Positions 1-11,239 of a stretch of 32,793 bases of DNA are shown piece after piece (the stretch's first letter is position 1; each line of letters opens with the position of its first letter). Source of the stretch: Entrophospora sp. SA101 (Eukaryota > Glomeromycota > Glomeromycetes > Entrophosporales > Entrophosporaceae); NCBI GenBank assembly GCA_958430865.1, contig CAUDNR010003702.1:33942-66734 (forward strand). Reading direction: 5' to 3'. A program made the position numbers and the translations under genes. The notes below the pieces were generated by a model, which was not told the DNA's origin, searched no databases, and saw only the letters and a program-made list of their open reading frames with translations.

Positions 1-1113
1 GTGCCAGTCAATCTTGATCCCGGCATAAGTTTTATTTCCTTATGTTTTTTCAGAAATGAGAATGATTTTGATTGGTTATCCATTATACTGACATGTTGTT
101 ATAACCGAATAAATTCTATATTTCTAAAAAAAGTTGACAAATTATGTCATTATACTAGTATAACGAGATAAATAATAGATGTCATTTAATTTCGTCATTC
201 GTAATTGATTTCGTCACGCGTAATTGATTTCGTAATTAATTTCGTAATTACGTATTACGTATTACGTTTTTGGCAAAATAATTACCATAGCATGTATAGA
301 CAGTAACACGGCAATTTTCTTTTTTTTATCAGTGAACATTTTTAGACTTACTTTCTCATTGTATACAAGTAAAATACATTCCATTTAAAAAGCTTTACGA
401 AAGAACAACAGATATCAATAAAAACCTCTGCATCGAACTACCCCAAAAAAATAAAATAAAATCCTCCAATCAGGGATTTAAATGTTTTGGTTGACTTGGT
501 AAACCAGATATTAATAATAATATCGGGAGTTTCATATTATTATTGCAAAATAACTTAACTGATATTATAAAAACTTTCATAAATTATTTACACAGTAATT
601 TGATAATAATAAAAACTTTCGTAAATTTTTCATTTGATAACAATTACCATAGATAAAATTAGTTTACCCTGGAACATAAAGTACTTGACGATCTTATCTA
701 TCTGATCATGTATCACGTTACTAATATTAATATAAGAAATGTTCGAGTTTAAATAGTAAATGAGTGTGTGTGAACTGAATTTGTGTTCAGTAAAGCTCTT
801 TGGAAACACCTTATGAAACAAAGGAGAGATTGGGGCATATACACAAGAAAAATATAAAGATTGAAAATTAAAGAATATATGTTTACTTTATATGAGCCTT
901 TAAAGCAATTTCTTATGTTAACTAATTTTTTATATTGTGCAACGTAACTTTACAATACACGGCAAACATTCTGGAATAGGATCTCCGGAGCAATGGGATC
1001 TGTATAACGTTTCGTGTAGCAAAAGAAAAAAGGAAATGACGTAACTGAAAAAAAAAAAAACTCGTTTCTCATTAAAACACCAAGTCAAGTTTTTATATTT
1101 ATTATTTTATATA
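1..1113. promoter_or_regulatory. 5' flank of kinase copy 1, part of the duplicated segment
   Basis: AT-rich non-coding sequence ahead of the kinase start. I see no convincing ORF. Positions 180-270 carry short reiterated units of the type TAATTGATTTCGT followed by overlapping TACGTATTACG palindromes, which could be a regulatory cluster or a decayed simple repeat. A stretch at about 815-1012 has relatives downstream of the gene: the 815-905 part resembles 3738-3820 in the same orientation, and the 912-1012 part resembles 4366-4550 in inverted orientation. The whole flank recurs at 16792-17904. No TATA box or transcription start can be assigned with confidence. Confidence 0.5.
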
Positions 1114-2412
1114 ATGTCGCAATATAAATTATTATTATCATCATTATCACCAGAAAGAAGGAAATTTGTATTTAAAATTAATGCTGAAATGCATAATAAT
1201 GCTCTAGTTAATTCTGAAAGAGAAAATAGAAAGGATTATTTTTTTTCGTTAGTCAATAAAAACAAGGAGCTTTCTGAAAATGAAAAAAAATATTGCAAGG
1301 AAAGGTTTATTTATGACTTTGAATTAACAAATGCAAGAAATAAAAAAGGCAAATCAAAAGAATGTAACAAATGTAACTTGACAAAATATTCTGATAGATT
1401 CTGTGAAGGTTGTATTAGTTTACAATTACAGAGTCTTTTCACTACCTGGACGTCTGGAAACGACATAGTTGATAACTTTATTCAACAATGTCAAATGAAA
1501 TCATCTCTACCAGATGGTATTTTAGAATGGATACCTTTTGAACAATTTGAGGATATAACAAAGTTAACTGAAGGTGGATTTAGTTCAATTTATACTGCTA
1601 TATGGACAAGAGGAAGTATTGATGATTATGATGAGAATAAAAAGGAATTTAGTTATTTTGGAGTACAAGGTGTAGTATTAAAAAATTTAAATGGCTCAAG
1701 TAATCTAGGAAAAAGCTTTTTTGATGAGGTTGGTAGTTGTCACTTAAAACAATACTGTATTATATAATATTGATTGATTTTATATTTATTTTCAGGCAAT
1801 GAATCATTGTAAAATTAAATCACAAATGATTATTCCTTGTTATGGAATAACTAAATTCTCAAATAATGGAAATTATGCAATGGTTTTACCTTATTTATCA
1901 GATGGAAGTTTAAGGGATTTTTTGCAAAAAAATCATTTAAACTTAACATTAAAAAACAGAATTATAATCATTGATTATCTATGTGATGCATTACATCAAA
2001 TACATGAAAAAGGCTTAATCCATTGTGATTTACATAGTGGTAATGTATTGTTGCAAGGAGGTGGTTGTTATATTTCAGATTTAGGATTATGTGGACCAGT
2101 TGATAGAGAATCATCAGATCAATTGTATGGAATTGTATCATATATTGCACCTGAACTACTTAGAGGCAAAATTAATATAAAGAACACAAAAGAATCAGAT
2201 ATCTATAGCGTTGGGATGTTAATGTGGGAAATATTTGCAGGACACCCACCATTTGATAATAGAGGTCACAATCACCATTTAATTTTTGATATATGCGCGG
2301 AAGGTTTACGACCACCAATATTACCAGGAATGCCTGATGATTATGTGCAAATGATGCAGAGGTGTTGGGATGTGGATCCATCAAAAAGACCAACTAGTAG
2401 AGAGCTTTATGA
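1..2412 (+). repeat. Segmental duplicate, left copy (pairs with 16792-19203)
   Basis: This block contains the 5' flank, exon 1, the intron and most of exon 2 of the kinase. It recurs at a constant offset of 16791 bp and was identical wherever I compared it, including the intron and non-coding flank. Identity stops at 2413/19204, inside the codons after the SRELY residues of the kinase C-lobe. Both copies begin on exactly the same base (GTGCCAGTCA), and the right copy begins immediately after the N gap. Either recent duplication or gene conversion, or an assembly edge used twice, would explain this. Confidence 0.93.
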
Positions 2413-2713
2413 ATTTGCTAAAAATAAACATGGAGAAATTCATGCAGCTGAAGGTTTGAAAAATAATAGTAGTGACAATAATAATTTAATAAAAAGATTA
2501 TTACTCAAATTTTCTAGAATCAAAAATCATGAAAATGATTTTAATAATGGTGGTAGTGATTCACAACAAGTATACAAATCGCATCCAAATGCATATCATA
2601 AAAGTAGATTATTAGATGAAGAGATTTCTAAATCTAAAAGCTTAACGAGTAATGATAGTGCATTAAATAATCTTGATTTTAACTCTCTTCTCATAAGTGT
2701 TGAAGGTGAATAA
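1114..2713 (+). CDS. Tyrosine-kinase-like protein kinase, copy 1 (2 exons, 510 aa)
   Basis: Exons 1114-1728 and 1796-2713; the intron starts with GTTGGT, ends with TTCAG and is phase 0. The N-terminal leader has a zinc-ribbon-like CxxC...CxxC (C84, C87, C97, C100), then the family signature WTSGN (112-116) and an EWIPF segment. The kinase domain follows: a glycine loop reading LTEGGFSSIY (first Gly replaced by Thr), K170 in VVLK, the catalytic loop HCDLHSGN with D283, DLG at 300-302 and APE at 323-325, then DIYSVGMLMWEIFAG and an RPT motif near the end of the C-lobe. The tail is Asn/Ser/Lys-rich and ends in EGE. Catalytic Lys, Asp and DLG Asp are present, so activity is plausible. Substrate is unknown. 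The intron, just before the helix-C region, sits at the same place as in the minus-strand kinase at 26324-29078. The in-frame reading past the exon 1 splice site ends at 1767 and is rejected as the protein end. Confidence 0.85.
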
Positions 2714-3660
2714 AAATTTCATTATTAAATAATTAATTGGAAATTACTATTCATCAATTATTATTAACAACCTTTTTTAACTAATTAGATTCTGTTAATT
2801 AAAAGAAAGAATCGATAAATGACTAATTTAATCTCCACTATAAATTTATTTGTTATAATTATTTATCTTTTTATTTTATCTTTATTTCATTTCTTAAAGC
2901 TAAATTATTTTGAAGTAATAAACTTTTTACAGTTTTCCGATTCTTGTTAAATGGTAATATTTAAAGTAGCTTTTGATTAATGCTGATTACGGCTTAACTT
3001 TTGGTCTACTTTTGTCAGTTAATTGCTAACAACTCACAATAATTCAGTGCTTGTCAATTACACAGTGAACTCGATTTAGTGGATACTAATTAAAAATCTC
3101 AGTTTTACAGATAAAGTCCAGAGAACGGTTTCATAATAAACCTTAATAAAAACCTTCTTGATATAGCGGATACCTCAGTTTAACGGATTTTTGGAAAATT
3201 TTCCTTAATTGCCCAAATTATCTACGAAATCGAAATTCACTGTGTAATTAGTTTACGAATTTACTTTTACAAAGCTCGAGGCTTCTATAAAGTTTCTTGT
3301 GGTCAATTTATTTCAGTCGTTTACCCTTGTTTATATTTATTGGCCGATTGCAAACTCTCTTTGGTTTATTTGCAAAATAACTTTAAGTAGCTTGTTTAGC
3401 AGCCTCATGTTTACGATTATAATAATGCCATCAGTATTTCTTATTAACCATTGAACAACACTTCATTAACTCTCACGAGTTAACCAACGTTAGTCCTATC
3501 ACTAAAGCAAATTACGTTACTAACCATTGTTAACACTCATAACCTTGCTCATTAAAGAAATAAAACGTGGCTTTTTACCAAAGTTCCACAGTTTACCGAG
3601 GCATTACACTTGTTGCTTTTATCAAAGCGCTTTAAACAAAGAAAATAAAGACAATGTTTT
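2714..3660 (+). other. 3' flank of kinase copy 1, homologous to 19535-20273
   Basis: Non-coding. Recognisable blocks are shared, with many differences, with the flank of kinase copy 2: for example GACCGATTGCAAACTC-like, AACGTTAGTC-like and GCTTTAAACAAAGAAAA words occur in the same order. This shows that the two genes are genuine diverged relatives at their 3' sides, unlike the identical 5' sides. It contains one inserted element, listed separately. Confidence 0.7.
3061..3244. mobile_element. 184-bp MITE, Tc1-mariner/pogo-like, flanked by TA
   Basis: The left end reads CACAGTGAACTCGATTT and the right end, reverse-complemented, reads CACAGTGAATTTCGATTT, giving imperfect terminal inverted repeats of about 17 bp. 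It lies between TA (3059-3060) and TA (3245-3246). The homologous flank of kinase copy 2 has the uninterrupted site with one TA (19771-19772) in the same surrounding words, GCTTGTCAAT and ATTAGTTTA. It has no coding capacity, so it would need a transposase in trans. TA target choice and TIR form are typical of Tc1-mariner/pogo elements. Confidence 0.85.
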
Positions 3661-3737
3661 TATTTTCGAAAGTTTATTAAAGATTAATTTTACTTGATAA
3701 AATAATGATTCAATCACAAAAGTTTAGCTACAACTGA

Positions 3738-4550
3738 TGAAACAAAGGAGACACAAAAAAAAAATATAAAATAAAAAATCAAAGAATATATATTTTTAGC
3801 CATACAAGCAATTTTACTTGTCATTTTTGATATAATGGCAGTGAATTTGACATAACAGTTTTACTATTTTGGTAACACTTCATCAAACAACATTAGTCTG
3901 AATTGAAATACTCTCATACTCCTTCTCTCTTGCACTCTTTGACAGAAAAAAACTATATGGTCAATCGAAATTCGCAAATGGTTTTCTTTTCACCAGCATG
4001 GAAGTGTTTTTCCTTCTGTTCTTGTCCAGGCTGCAATGACAGGAGGAAGATTTGGATTTTTTTCATTTGCTTGAAGAGTTGAGATTTGGACACCCCCCAC
4101 AAAAATCAGAATTGTTGATCAATGAAAAGGTAGAAGGATCTCAAAATTCCAGGGTGATGATAAGCACCACCCACGTTGTTGGTACCTGTGAAATATCAGA
4201 CTAAATAAACGCCTTCGTTTGCCAGCACTTACCTTTTGATGACCAGTGCTCCGATCCTGTTGTTTCTCTGGCAGTCGACACTTTAAATCGTGAGAGGATT
4301 GATGGTGGGTCTAGTTATTGGTACGTATATATATTTAAAAGGGAAAAAATTAGAATATCGTTAAATGTTATACAGAACCCATTGCTCCTGAAACTTCACC
4401 AGCATATAGTTTTTACCTCTCTAAATTGGAGATCAAGTTCAGATCCAATTCAAATTCAATTTATAACTTACTTTTTATTGCCAGAATGTTTGCCGTGTAT
4501 TGTAAAGTTACGTCGCACGATATAAAAAATTAGTGTAACATTTCAAATTT
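3738..4550. repeat. Repeat related to the kinase 5' flank, right part inverted
   Basis: Positions 3738-3820 resemble 815-905 in direct orientation (GAAACAAAGGAGA, then an A-rich run, then AAAGAATATAT). Positions 4366-4540 read on the minus strand resemble 912-1012 (the AACTTTACAATACACGGCAA and GAGCAATGGG words), with roughly 75 extra bases in the middle. The kinase gene is therefore bracketed by inverted copies of part of its own upstream region. Between them, 4010-4330 is less AT-rich; on the minus strand it has a GGTAAGTG...TTCACAG pair and short open stretches, but nothing I can name. Confidence 0.6.
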
Positions 4551-5990
4551 CCACTATCACTATGCTTAACAGATAAACAAATAAATTTATATAATTATTT
4601 CTAAAGATTTTTTATAATAAAGTACACAACTACGTATTCAACCCTATTAATCCGAAAAACCCTGTTAAACCAAATACACAGTAAATCCACTCCGTTAAAC
4701 CAAATTTGTTAAACCTAAATACTAATTTTAAACGGAATAACGAAGTTGACTATGTGGTTTGTGGCCTAGCACTAGGCTTTATAAATTATTTTAATTTCCT
4801 ATATCTTTTTCTTTTTTGAAAATAATCGAAATTTCAATTTTTAATAAAATAATAATGACAGCAAAAATCAGAAAACACGAAAATTTGCATGCATACTCTA
4901 CAGGATCTATGCTATAAGCTATATTTACTTATTATGTGTGTTTTTGCATAATTGATAATTGATTCTCCGAAATTTGCTGTAATGTACCATTTTTGATCTA
5001 ATAAAATCTATTTGAATCTACTAAAACAAATAAAAAAAGGATAAATTTATTATTTACCAAAAAAGAAATAAAGAAACTTTAAAGTATATAAATATGGATT
5101 GAGATTGATGTATCAAAAAAATTTTGCAACATTAAAAATCATTAAACTTTATACATTTAAAATAAATATTTTTAAAACAATGCTGTTTAAATTGACTATT
5201 GCTTGTGTGATCAATTCAATCATTAACATCAAAGGAACAAAATTAATTATTTTGCAATAAAAGCTATTTGTTTGTTTAATATTAATGCGTGGTTTCTATT
5301 CATAATATATACAAATTTCGCTTTTATTCATTTTATTCGTTTTATTTTTACTCAAATTGTTTGTTTTATTCAAGTAAACCTTATTTGGATAGGAACCTAT
5401 CTACTATTCAAGATTAAATACCTTGATTATTTTTTTAAGAATAATCAGATTCTGATATTTACTGATACCCCATTACCCAATTTGGCATCATTTGACCAGT
5501 AAAAAGAAAACCAATAGATTATATATAAGCAAAGAAAGATGGGACCCTAAACTAACAAAAAGAATTTTAAATCATGCATAAACATGATAGCTTGATTGAC
5601 ATAGTGGTGCAGTCTTGAATTCCATGCAATTTTTTTATTGTGTATTTTAAATATAATTAATCATATATCTTTAACAAAACAAACATGACTTAGCTATTCA
5701 ATCATTTCCTTGTATGTGAATGCCTCTATCCATCAAATCTTCATGATGGTCATGATTATTATGCAATACATTTGATGTCATCATTGACATAACAAACAAT
5801 TGCATCACTCAAGTAATGATAATACCAAGGCCATGCATAAACAAAGCTTTTAATAATGTGTGTATACCAAGATCTCTGGGGTTCACATAATAAATTATTT
5901 TTCCTGATTATCAATTATGGTTACTTATGAATAATAAATCTGATGTTGATCACAGGTGTCAGATTTAATTAAAACTTTCCTGTCACAAAC
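4551..5990. other. Intergenic, no gene seen
   Basis: AT-rich. Short ORFs here (for example 5272-5502) are compositional: Phe/Ile/Leu-rich with no motif. Positions 4620-4740 contain repeated GTTAAACC-type words and a CACAGTAAATCC stretch vaguely like one transposon end, but I found no partner end. Confidence 0.5.
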
Positions 5991-7000
5991 ATGCAAATAC
6001 CCTTTATAGCCATGGGAATTTTTTCCTAAGGGTAAAGTCCATCACATGTTGGAAGGCTTTGGACAAAACATTCCCTTATCTTCCCCTCAGATCAGGCTTG
6101 GCTGTTTCAATATGGAGCATTGTTTGCCGATGAGAGTTGACATTTGTGTGATGATTACTTTGTGTTATACCCCTCCAGTACAAAGTTGGTGTTAAGACTG
6201 GCTTGAAAATTCTCCAACTTGGAAGTTGCAACCTGGGTTTTTGTTTTGGTTTTTTCCTGGATTCAGAGTTTTGAGTCCTGGGTTGCTGTCTGGTCAGTGG
6301 CATGCCTACTCACCAACAATCCTACCCCATTCAAAAAACAAATTCAGTTGGTCAAATAAAAATTAAAGAAAAACAGAGTATTTATGAAAATAATTAACTT
6401 GTACAAAACATACCAAAATCTGAACCATTTTATAACTTTTTTCTTGTTGGACATATTGCTGACAAAGATGTATATAATCATGTGATAATTTTAATCTACA
6501 AAACAGAGGACTGATTGGGCAAAAACCCAATCCAGACCCTTACCCAAAATCATAAATTGGTTAGTATCAGAGAAACAGAGAATTTAGAAAAGTGATTATA
6601 CAAAACAAACACTATTTTACAACTTTCTTCTTAACATCAGAGTCCAAATGCAATTTCAGGGCCACCAACCCTGCTCTGAATTGTGACCTTCTGTGCTTGA
6701 ACAAGCTGCAGATTCTCTTAATATTCCTCCAGAGTTGTGACAGCTTGGTCACAGAGCCATCCTTATCCTAGAGTAGGATCACTGCAGGCAACTTTTCAGC
6801 CAGCATGCCAGCGGCCATCTCTGGACTGGTGTTGTGAGGGAAGATTAGTGAAAAGTGTCATTGATGATTGGTGCAGTCTCGGTAAACTCCAGGGCCATAC
6901 ACCCCCCCTAGAATTCAGTTGCATCATCATATCTCAGGAGAGCCATGGTCAGGTTAGCCTTGTGTACACGAGGAAAATGTGAGAATGACTGTAATGTTCA
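5991..7000. repeat. GC-richer island, probable decayed dispersed element
   Basis: Base composition is noticeably less AT-rich than the surroundings, especially at 6640-6990. Open frames at 6076-6303 (minus) and 6737-6982 (plus) show no domain or conserved motif I recognise. A perfect short hairpin GATTGGG...CCCAATC lies at 6511-6530. The composition contrast and lack of a gene suggest an old repeat, but I found no terminal repeats or second copy in the window. Confidence 0.35.
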
Positions 7001-7463
7001 AGATAGCGTGTGTGCTTCAACGCCTGACAATTTCCGATAATCAAACGTCACATACTAATACTCAAATTGTTTCAATTGCTGCCTTGACATCTTGTAATTA
7101 TAATATTATAATTATATATTAATAAAGAAAAATGCTAATCGTTTGTTGTTGATAAGGATTTTATACGCATTTTGATTCCAATTAAAATATTTATAATAAC
7201 CAAAAAAAAGACAATAAATATATATATCAATACAAGTAAAAAATAGTACCTCTGGTTAGTTATTAATACGTTTTCTTTAGGAGACCAAAACCAAACCAAA
7301 CCAACAACACTCACGTTTTGTCACCTTGGACACTGTCAAAAATAAATTGTTTTTCCAAAAAAAAAAATCAATTCGCGTCTGTCCTCCACCAATAGGATGA
7401 ATAATTAATGTGTACGCGTTTGTCGATCAAATCATGAACTTTTTTTTTTTTAATAAAAAAAAA
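7001..7463 (+). promoter_or_regulatory. 5' flank of the BTB-TLDc pseudogene
   Basis: AT-rich flank with poly-A/T runs. A CCAAT-type box (CCACCAATAGG) lies near 7390, about 75 bp ahead of the start codon at 7464, preceded by GTCTGTCCT. A run of ten A (7455-7464) ends at the start codon and supplies the microhomology for the tandem duplication that follows. Confidence 0.35.
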
Positions 7464-8614
7464 ATGCCACGTCAAGTAAAAAGAAATCGAGAAAACAATT
7501 GGGAGGTGGTTGCTGGGTAAGTCTTTTAAGAATGGTGGCGGTGGTTATCGCCACTCGTCGTCACTCTAGTTTCTTATTAATAAATGGTATTTTTTTAAAA
7601 AAAAAATTATTCAGAAGGCCCAATGAATCCAAATATACTAGTAAACTTCTAAATGATTTAACAAAGTTGTTAATTGAAACGGACTATTATGATATAGAAA
7701 TTAAAGTTGGAGAAGGTCTGGATGTTAAAACTTTTAAGGCTCATTCTACTATTTTAAAAACAAGATCTTCATATTTTAAAGTAGCTTTATCAACTAATTG
7801 GGTTAAAAGATCTGATGATGGTATTATTTTATTTGAGAAAGATAACGTTTCCCCAAAAGTGTTTGAGGTTCTTTTAACGTAAGATTAATTAATTTAATAT
7901 TGATTAAAAATATAATATAAATTTTTTTAAATGAAATATCTAAATATTTATTATTTTTTTATTAAGATATATTTATAATGGAAATATTAATACAGATAAT
8001 TTGGATTTTTGTGAAATTGTTGAACTTCTCGTAACAAAAAAAATGCCACGTCAAGTAAAAAGAAATCGAGAAAACAATTGGGAGGTGGTTGCTGGGTAAG
8101 TCTTTTAAGAATGGTGGCGGTGGTTATCGCCACTCGTCGTCACTCTAGTTTCTTATTAATAAATGGTATTTTTTTAAAAAAAAAATTATTCAGAAGGCCC
8201 AATGAATCCAAATATACTAGTAAACTTCTAAATGATTTAACAAAGTTGTTAATTGAAACGGACTATTATGATATAGAAATTAAAGTTGGAGAAGGTCTGG
8301 ATGTTAAAACTTTTAAGGCTCATTCTACTATTTTAAAAACAAGATCTTCATATTTTAAAGTAGCTTTATCAACTAATTGGGTTAAAAGATCTGATGATGG
8401 TATTATTTTATTTGAGAAAGATAACGTTTCCCCAAAAGTGTTTGAGGTTCTTTTAACGTAAGATTAATTAATTTAATATTGATTAAAAATATAATATAAA
8501 TTTTTTTAAATGAAATATCTAAATATTTATTATTTTTTTATTAAGATATATTTATAATGGAAATATTAATACAGATAATTTGGATTTTTGTGAAATTGTT
8601 GAACTTCTCGTAAC
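7457..8614 (+). repeat. Exact 579-bp tandem duplication of the BTB exons
   Basis: The first unit is about 7457-8035 and the second about 8036-8614; the offset is exactly 579 bp and the units are identical throughout, introns included. The A-runs (ten A at 7455-7464, eight A at 8036-8043) blur the junction and give microhomology. 579 is divisible by three, and the junction codons GTA ACA AAA AAA ATG stay in the coding frame. The unit spans exon 1, intron 1, exon 2, intron 2 and the start of exon 3. Confidence 0.96.
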
Positions 8615-9673
8615 ATGTGATGAACTAGATTTTAGTGAATTACTTGATGATTTACAAAACTATTTAATTACAGAAAAACAAAAATGGATTCAACAGGATT
8701 TAAACCATCTCTATCAAACTACATCAAGACATCTATCATTTAATATACTTGGGGATTATTTTGAAAAATTGATCAACAATAATCCAGAATTATTTTTAAA
8801 ATCTGATGATTTTAATGATATAGAAAAATCTGTACTTATTACTTACTAGAAAATCATCACTTATAATTCAAAGAAATTGATATTTGGAATTCTGTTATTC
8901 AATGGGGAATTGAACAAATTAAAATTTCGGGGGAAAATATATTTCAGTTTGGAATGATGATGATTATAAAGAGTTAAAAACATAGTAGAAGATATTATTC
9001 CTTTAATTAGATTCCAGGATATCTCTAAGGAAGATTTTTATGACAAAATTAAACCTTATCAAAAACTTTTTCTGAAGTTTTATGGGAAAACCTTATAAAT
9101 TATTATTTGGATCCTGGTGATGTACAACAAGCATTAAATTTATTACCACCAAGAATTCCATCATTAACAATCAATCATAATTTTATTTTACTTTTTGCAA
9201 GTTGGATTGATAAAAAAAATACACCATACACTTCATTCAGGGAAATCAAATATAAATTCAAACTTTTGTATCGTAGTAGTAGGGATGGTTTAAATGAAAC
9301 TACATTTCACCAAAGATGTGATAATATCAACAAGACCCTTGTAGTTGCCAAAATACAAAATTCAGAGCAAATTGTTGGTGGTTATAATCCACTTAATTGG
9401 AATGGAAGTGGGTTTAAAAACACAACAGAAAGCCTTATATTTAATATTGGCAATAGAAATGATATCAACACTGCACAATTTAGTTATGTAATTAATTGTC
9501 AGTGCAAGCATGCAATTTGGTGCTTTCCTACTTGGTTTCCCAAGTTTGGTGGTGGGTTTGACCTTACATTTAATACGGAGTGTTGCTTGGGTGGCTCACC
9601 AAGATCCTATAATAACATCAACATAGTAAAGGGCACCAAATTTGATGAATTTGAAGTTTTTCAAATAGGATAA
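7464..9673 (+). pseudogene. BTB-BACK-TLDc gene with duplicated BTB exons, frameshifted
   Basis: Exon 1 starts at ATG 7464 and ends at 7516 (donor GTAAGT, phase 2). Exon 2 is 7615-7878 and encodes a BTB core (YDIEIKVGEG, FKAHSTIL, SSYFKVAL). Exon 3 begins at 7967 (YIYNGNINTDNL). In the first tandem unit exon 3 runs in frame into the second unit's ATG (8043); exons 8194-8457 and 8546 onward repeat the BTB and continue into a BACK-like region (CDELDFSELLDDLQNYL). The chain is then broken: a frameshift ending in TAG at 8847-8849, a TAA at 8864-8866 in the resumed frame, and further frame changes near 8945, 8978 and 9075. The downstream TLDc domain is open from 9107 to 9673, with FKLLYRSSRDG, FHQRCDN, SEQIVGGYNPLNW and a terminal FEVFQIG. 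Intact relatives act as ubiquitin-ligase adaptors or TLDc proteins. Some breaks lie in homopolymers and could be sequencing errors, but several independent lesions favour a pseudogene. Confidence 0.85.
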
Positions 9674-10059
9674 AATAATAATAATAAACATAATGTTATT
9701 TTACTTTTGTTATTATGATTTAATATTAAATCATTATTTATAAATGACTAGGTTTGATTGATTATAATAATTGATAAACAATAATACATCATTAACTGTG
9801 ATGAAATATGTTATTTAGAGATCTCTATGTAATTTTGTATGATATAATGTTCACTTTTCCTGGTATACCCCATATATTATTATCATATGTATTTATTTAT
9901 TATTATATATATAATATTGACACATGCTTATTTGTACAGTTGCTACACTTGGAAACAATTCGTCAGATTTCCCCAAGTTGCTGCTCTATCAGACAAAACT
10001 CCCCAAGCAAAAACATACAATATATACCATCATAACATAAGTCAAGTACATAAACTCTT
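9674..10059. other. Intergenic, nothing seen
   Basis: AT-rich spacer after the TLDc stop codon. The open stretch at 9808-10035 is low-complexity and has no family similarity that I can see. Confidence 0.5.
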
Positions 10060-10770
10060 GCTATGAAGCCTTTATCAATAAAATTTAATATATGTCGGAC
10101 AAATTTTTTATTAATAGAACAAAAAGATTTTCCATATAAAATTTGCTAACCAATGAATTGTCATCTGCTCCATCTTTAACAGATTGATCCAAAGTAAGCT
10201 TTCATGGGTTTTCCAAGTATTACCAGATCTTCACTTATTAAATACTTTTTGACTTTTTGAGATTTGATTTCTCCCAAGAGTAACTCAATATATTTACCTG
10301 GCTTAGTTGTCATTACTGTAAAGTCTGGTTTAGATCCTAGCAAACATGGATCAAATTTCTATTGGTAATAGCTGAAGATTTTGACATAAGATTGGCCCTG
10401 CAATAAATAACCCAAAATCAAAAAAGACAAATATTTATAAATATTATAATTATACAAATCATAGAATATATGTCACTCTATTTTAATTTTTCCATTTTCA
10501 TGAAAAAATGGATCAATTGCTGGAGAAATACACCTATGAACATGTGTATCCATCCTCTATTTTATTATTTCTTGTAAAGGTTGACTGTTGATTGTTAAAT
10601 CTATACAATGTAAAGTAGAATTCGTATTTAGAAAAGTTTACTTCTTGTATTCATATAGATATTTTGAAACATACAGGTTATTACAAATTTCAACCATTAT
10701 TTTTTCCATATTTTTGACTTTAAACTGTTAAGAAAATCTTTTAATTTTGCTTCACGTTTTGATCTTCTTG
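10060..10770 (-). pseudogene. Relic of a repeated-family protein with PD...GEIK nuclease-like motif
   Basis: Read on the minus strand, about 10560-10480 encodes IDPFFHENGKIKIEW. After what looks like an intron ending TTGCAG (near 10400), the frame gives KFDPCLLGSKPDFTV, then YIELLLGEIKSQK and LVILGKPMKAYFGSI. The PDFTV...LLGEIK spacing fits the core of PD-(D/E)XK nuclease-like folds, and such proteins recur in glomeromycete genomes. In-frame stops (TAG in the segment before KFDP, TAA after FGSI) and a frame change mark it as dead. The similarity call is from memory of the family style, so treat it as tentative. Confidence 0.45.
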
Positions 10771-11169
10771 TTGTTATAAAGTGAATTGATTACACAAAAA
10801 TATTCTGCATTTCTCGTGAAAAGCGAGATACAAAATTAGTTAGCACCACACACTGCTTGGCCACGAAAAAATCTCGCTTGTCAAAAATCGTTATTTTTAT
10901 TAATGACATCAACAATTCTGCCACATATAATTAATTACAATTTGTTAGATTTGAAGTTGTGGAAGATATTAAGCTATACATGTATAATAATAAATTAGAA
11001 AATAAATCAGCAGTATCGAAAGGATATTTATAAATAAATAATTGAATTCTTAATCTCCCAAAATGATTTATTTGGATTAAGTTAGGGAAAAACAAACAGA
11101 TATAAGCAATTATCGGGAAGGGGAGAAGATCAAAAAAAAAAACATACAAGATCCTATATACAATTATTA

Positions 11170-11206
<37 letters not shown>

Positions 11207-11239
11207 TTGAATTATCATTTAATCAAAATCACAATTCTC
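10771..11239. other. Intergenic 3' of the STRIP gene, hairpin and (AT)n
   Basis: Contains a potential stem: AAGCGAGAT near 10820-10830 pairs with ATCTCGCTT near 10870-10880. A smaller nested stem, TCTCG...CGAGA, lies at the left side. An (AT)n run lies at about 11169-11202. The Ile/Tyr-rich open frame over this run is compositional and not a gene. Confidence 0.5.

Noticed and set aside
1968..2393. Minus-strand ORFs opposite the kinase (also 18759-19184 and 19198-19389)
   Set aside because: They are shadows of exon 2 in another frame with no motif of their own.
4010..4330. Possible minus-strand two-exon gene with GGTAAGTG and TTCACAG splice-like sites
   Set aside because: The open stretches are short, contain stops and show no family similarity; not enough for a gene call.
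7499..7882. ORF read continuously from TTG 7499 through exon 2 (also 8078-8461)
   Set aside because: Its first part is intron 1; the ATG at 7464 with donor at 7517 and acceptor at 7614 gives a phase-consistent BTB start.
10820..10880. Stem of AAGCGAGAT with ATCTCGCTT considered as a tRNA or structured RNA
   Set aside because: No tRNA arms, CCA-side pairing or T-loop; only a single 9-bp stem with a long AT-rich loop.
10931..11218. Minus-strand 95-codon ORF with an Ile/Tyr run
   Set aside because: It is created by the (AT)n repeat and lies in the 3' flank of the STRIP gene.
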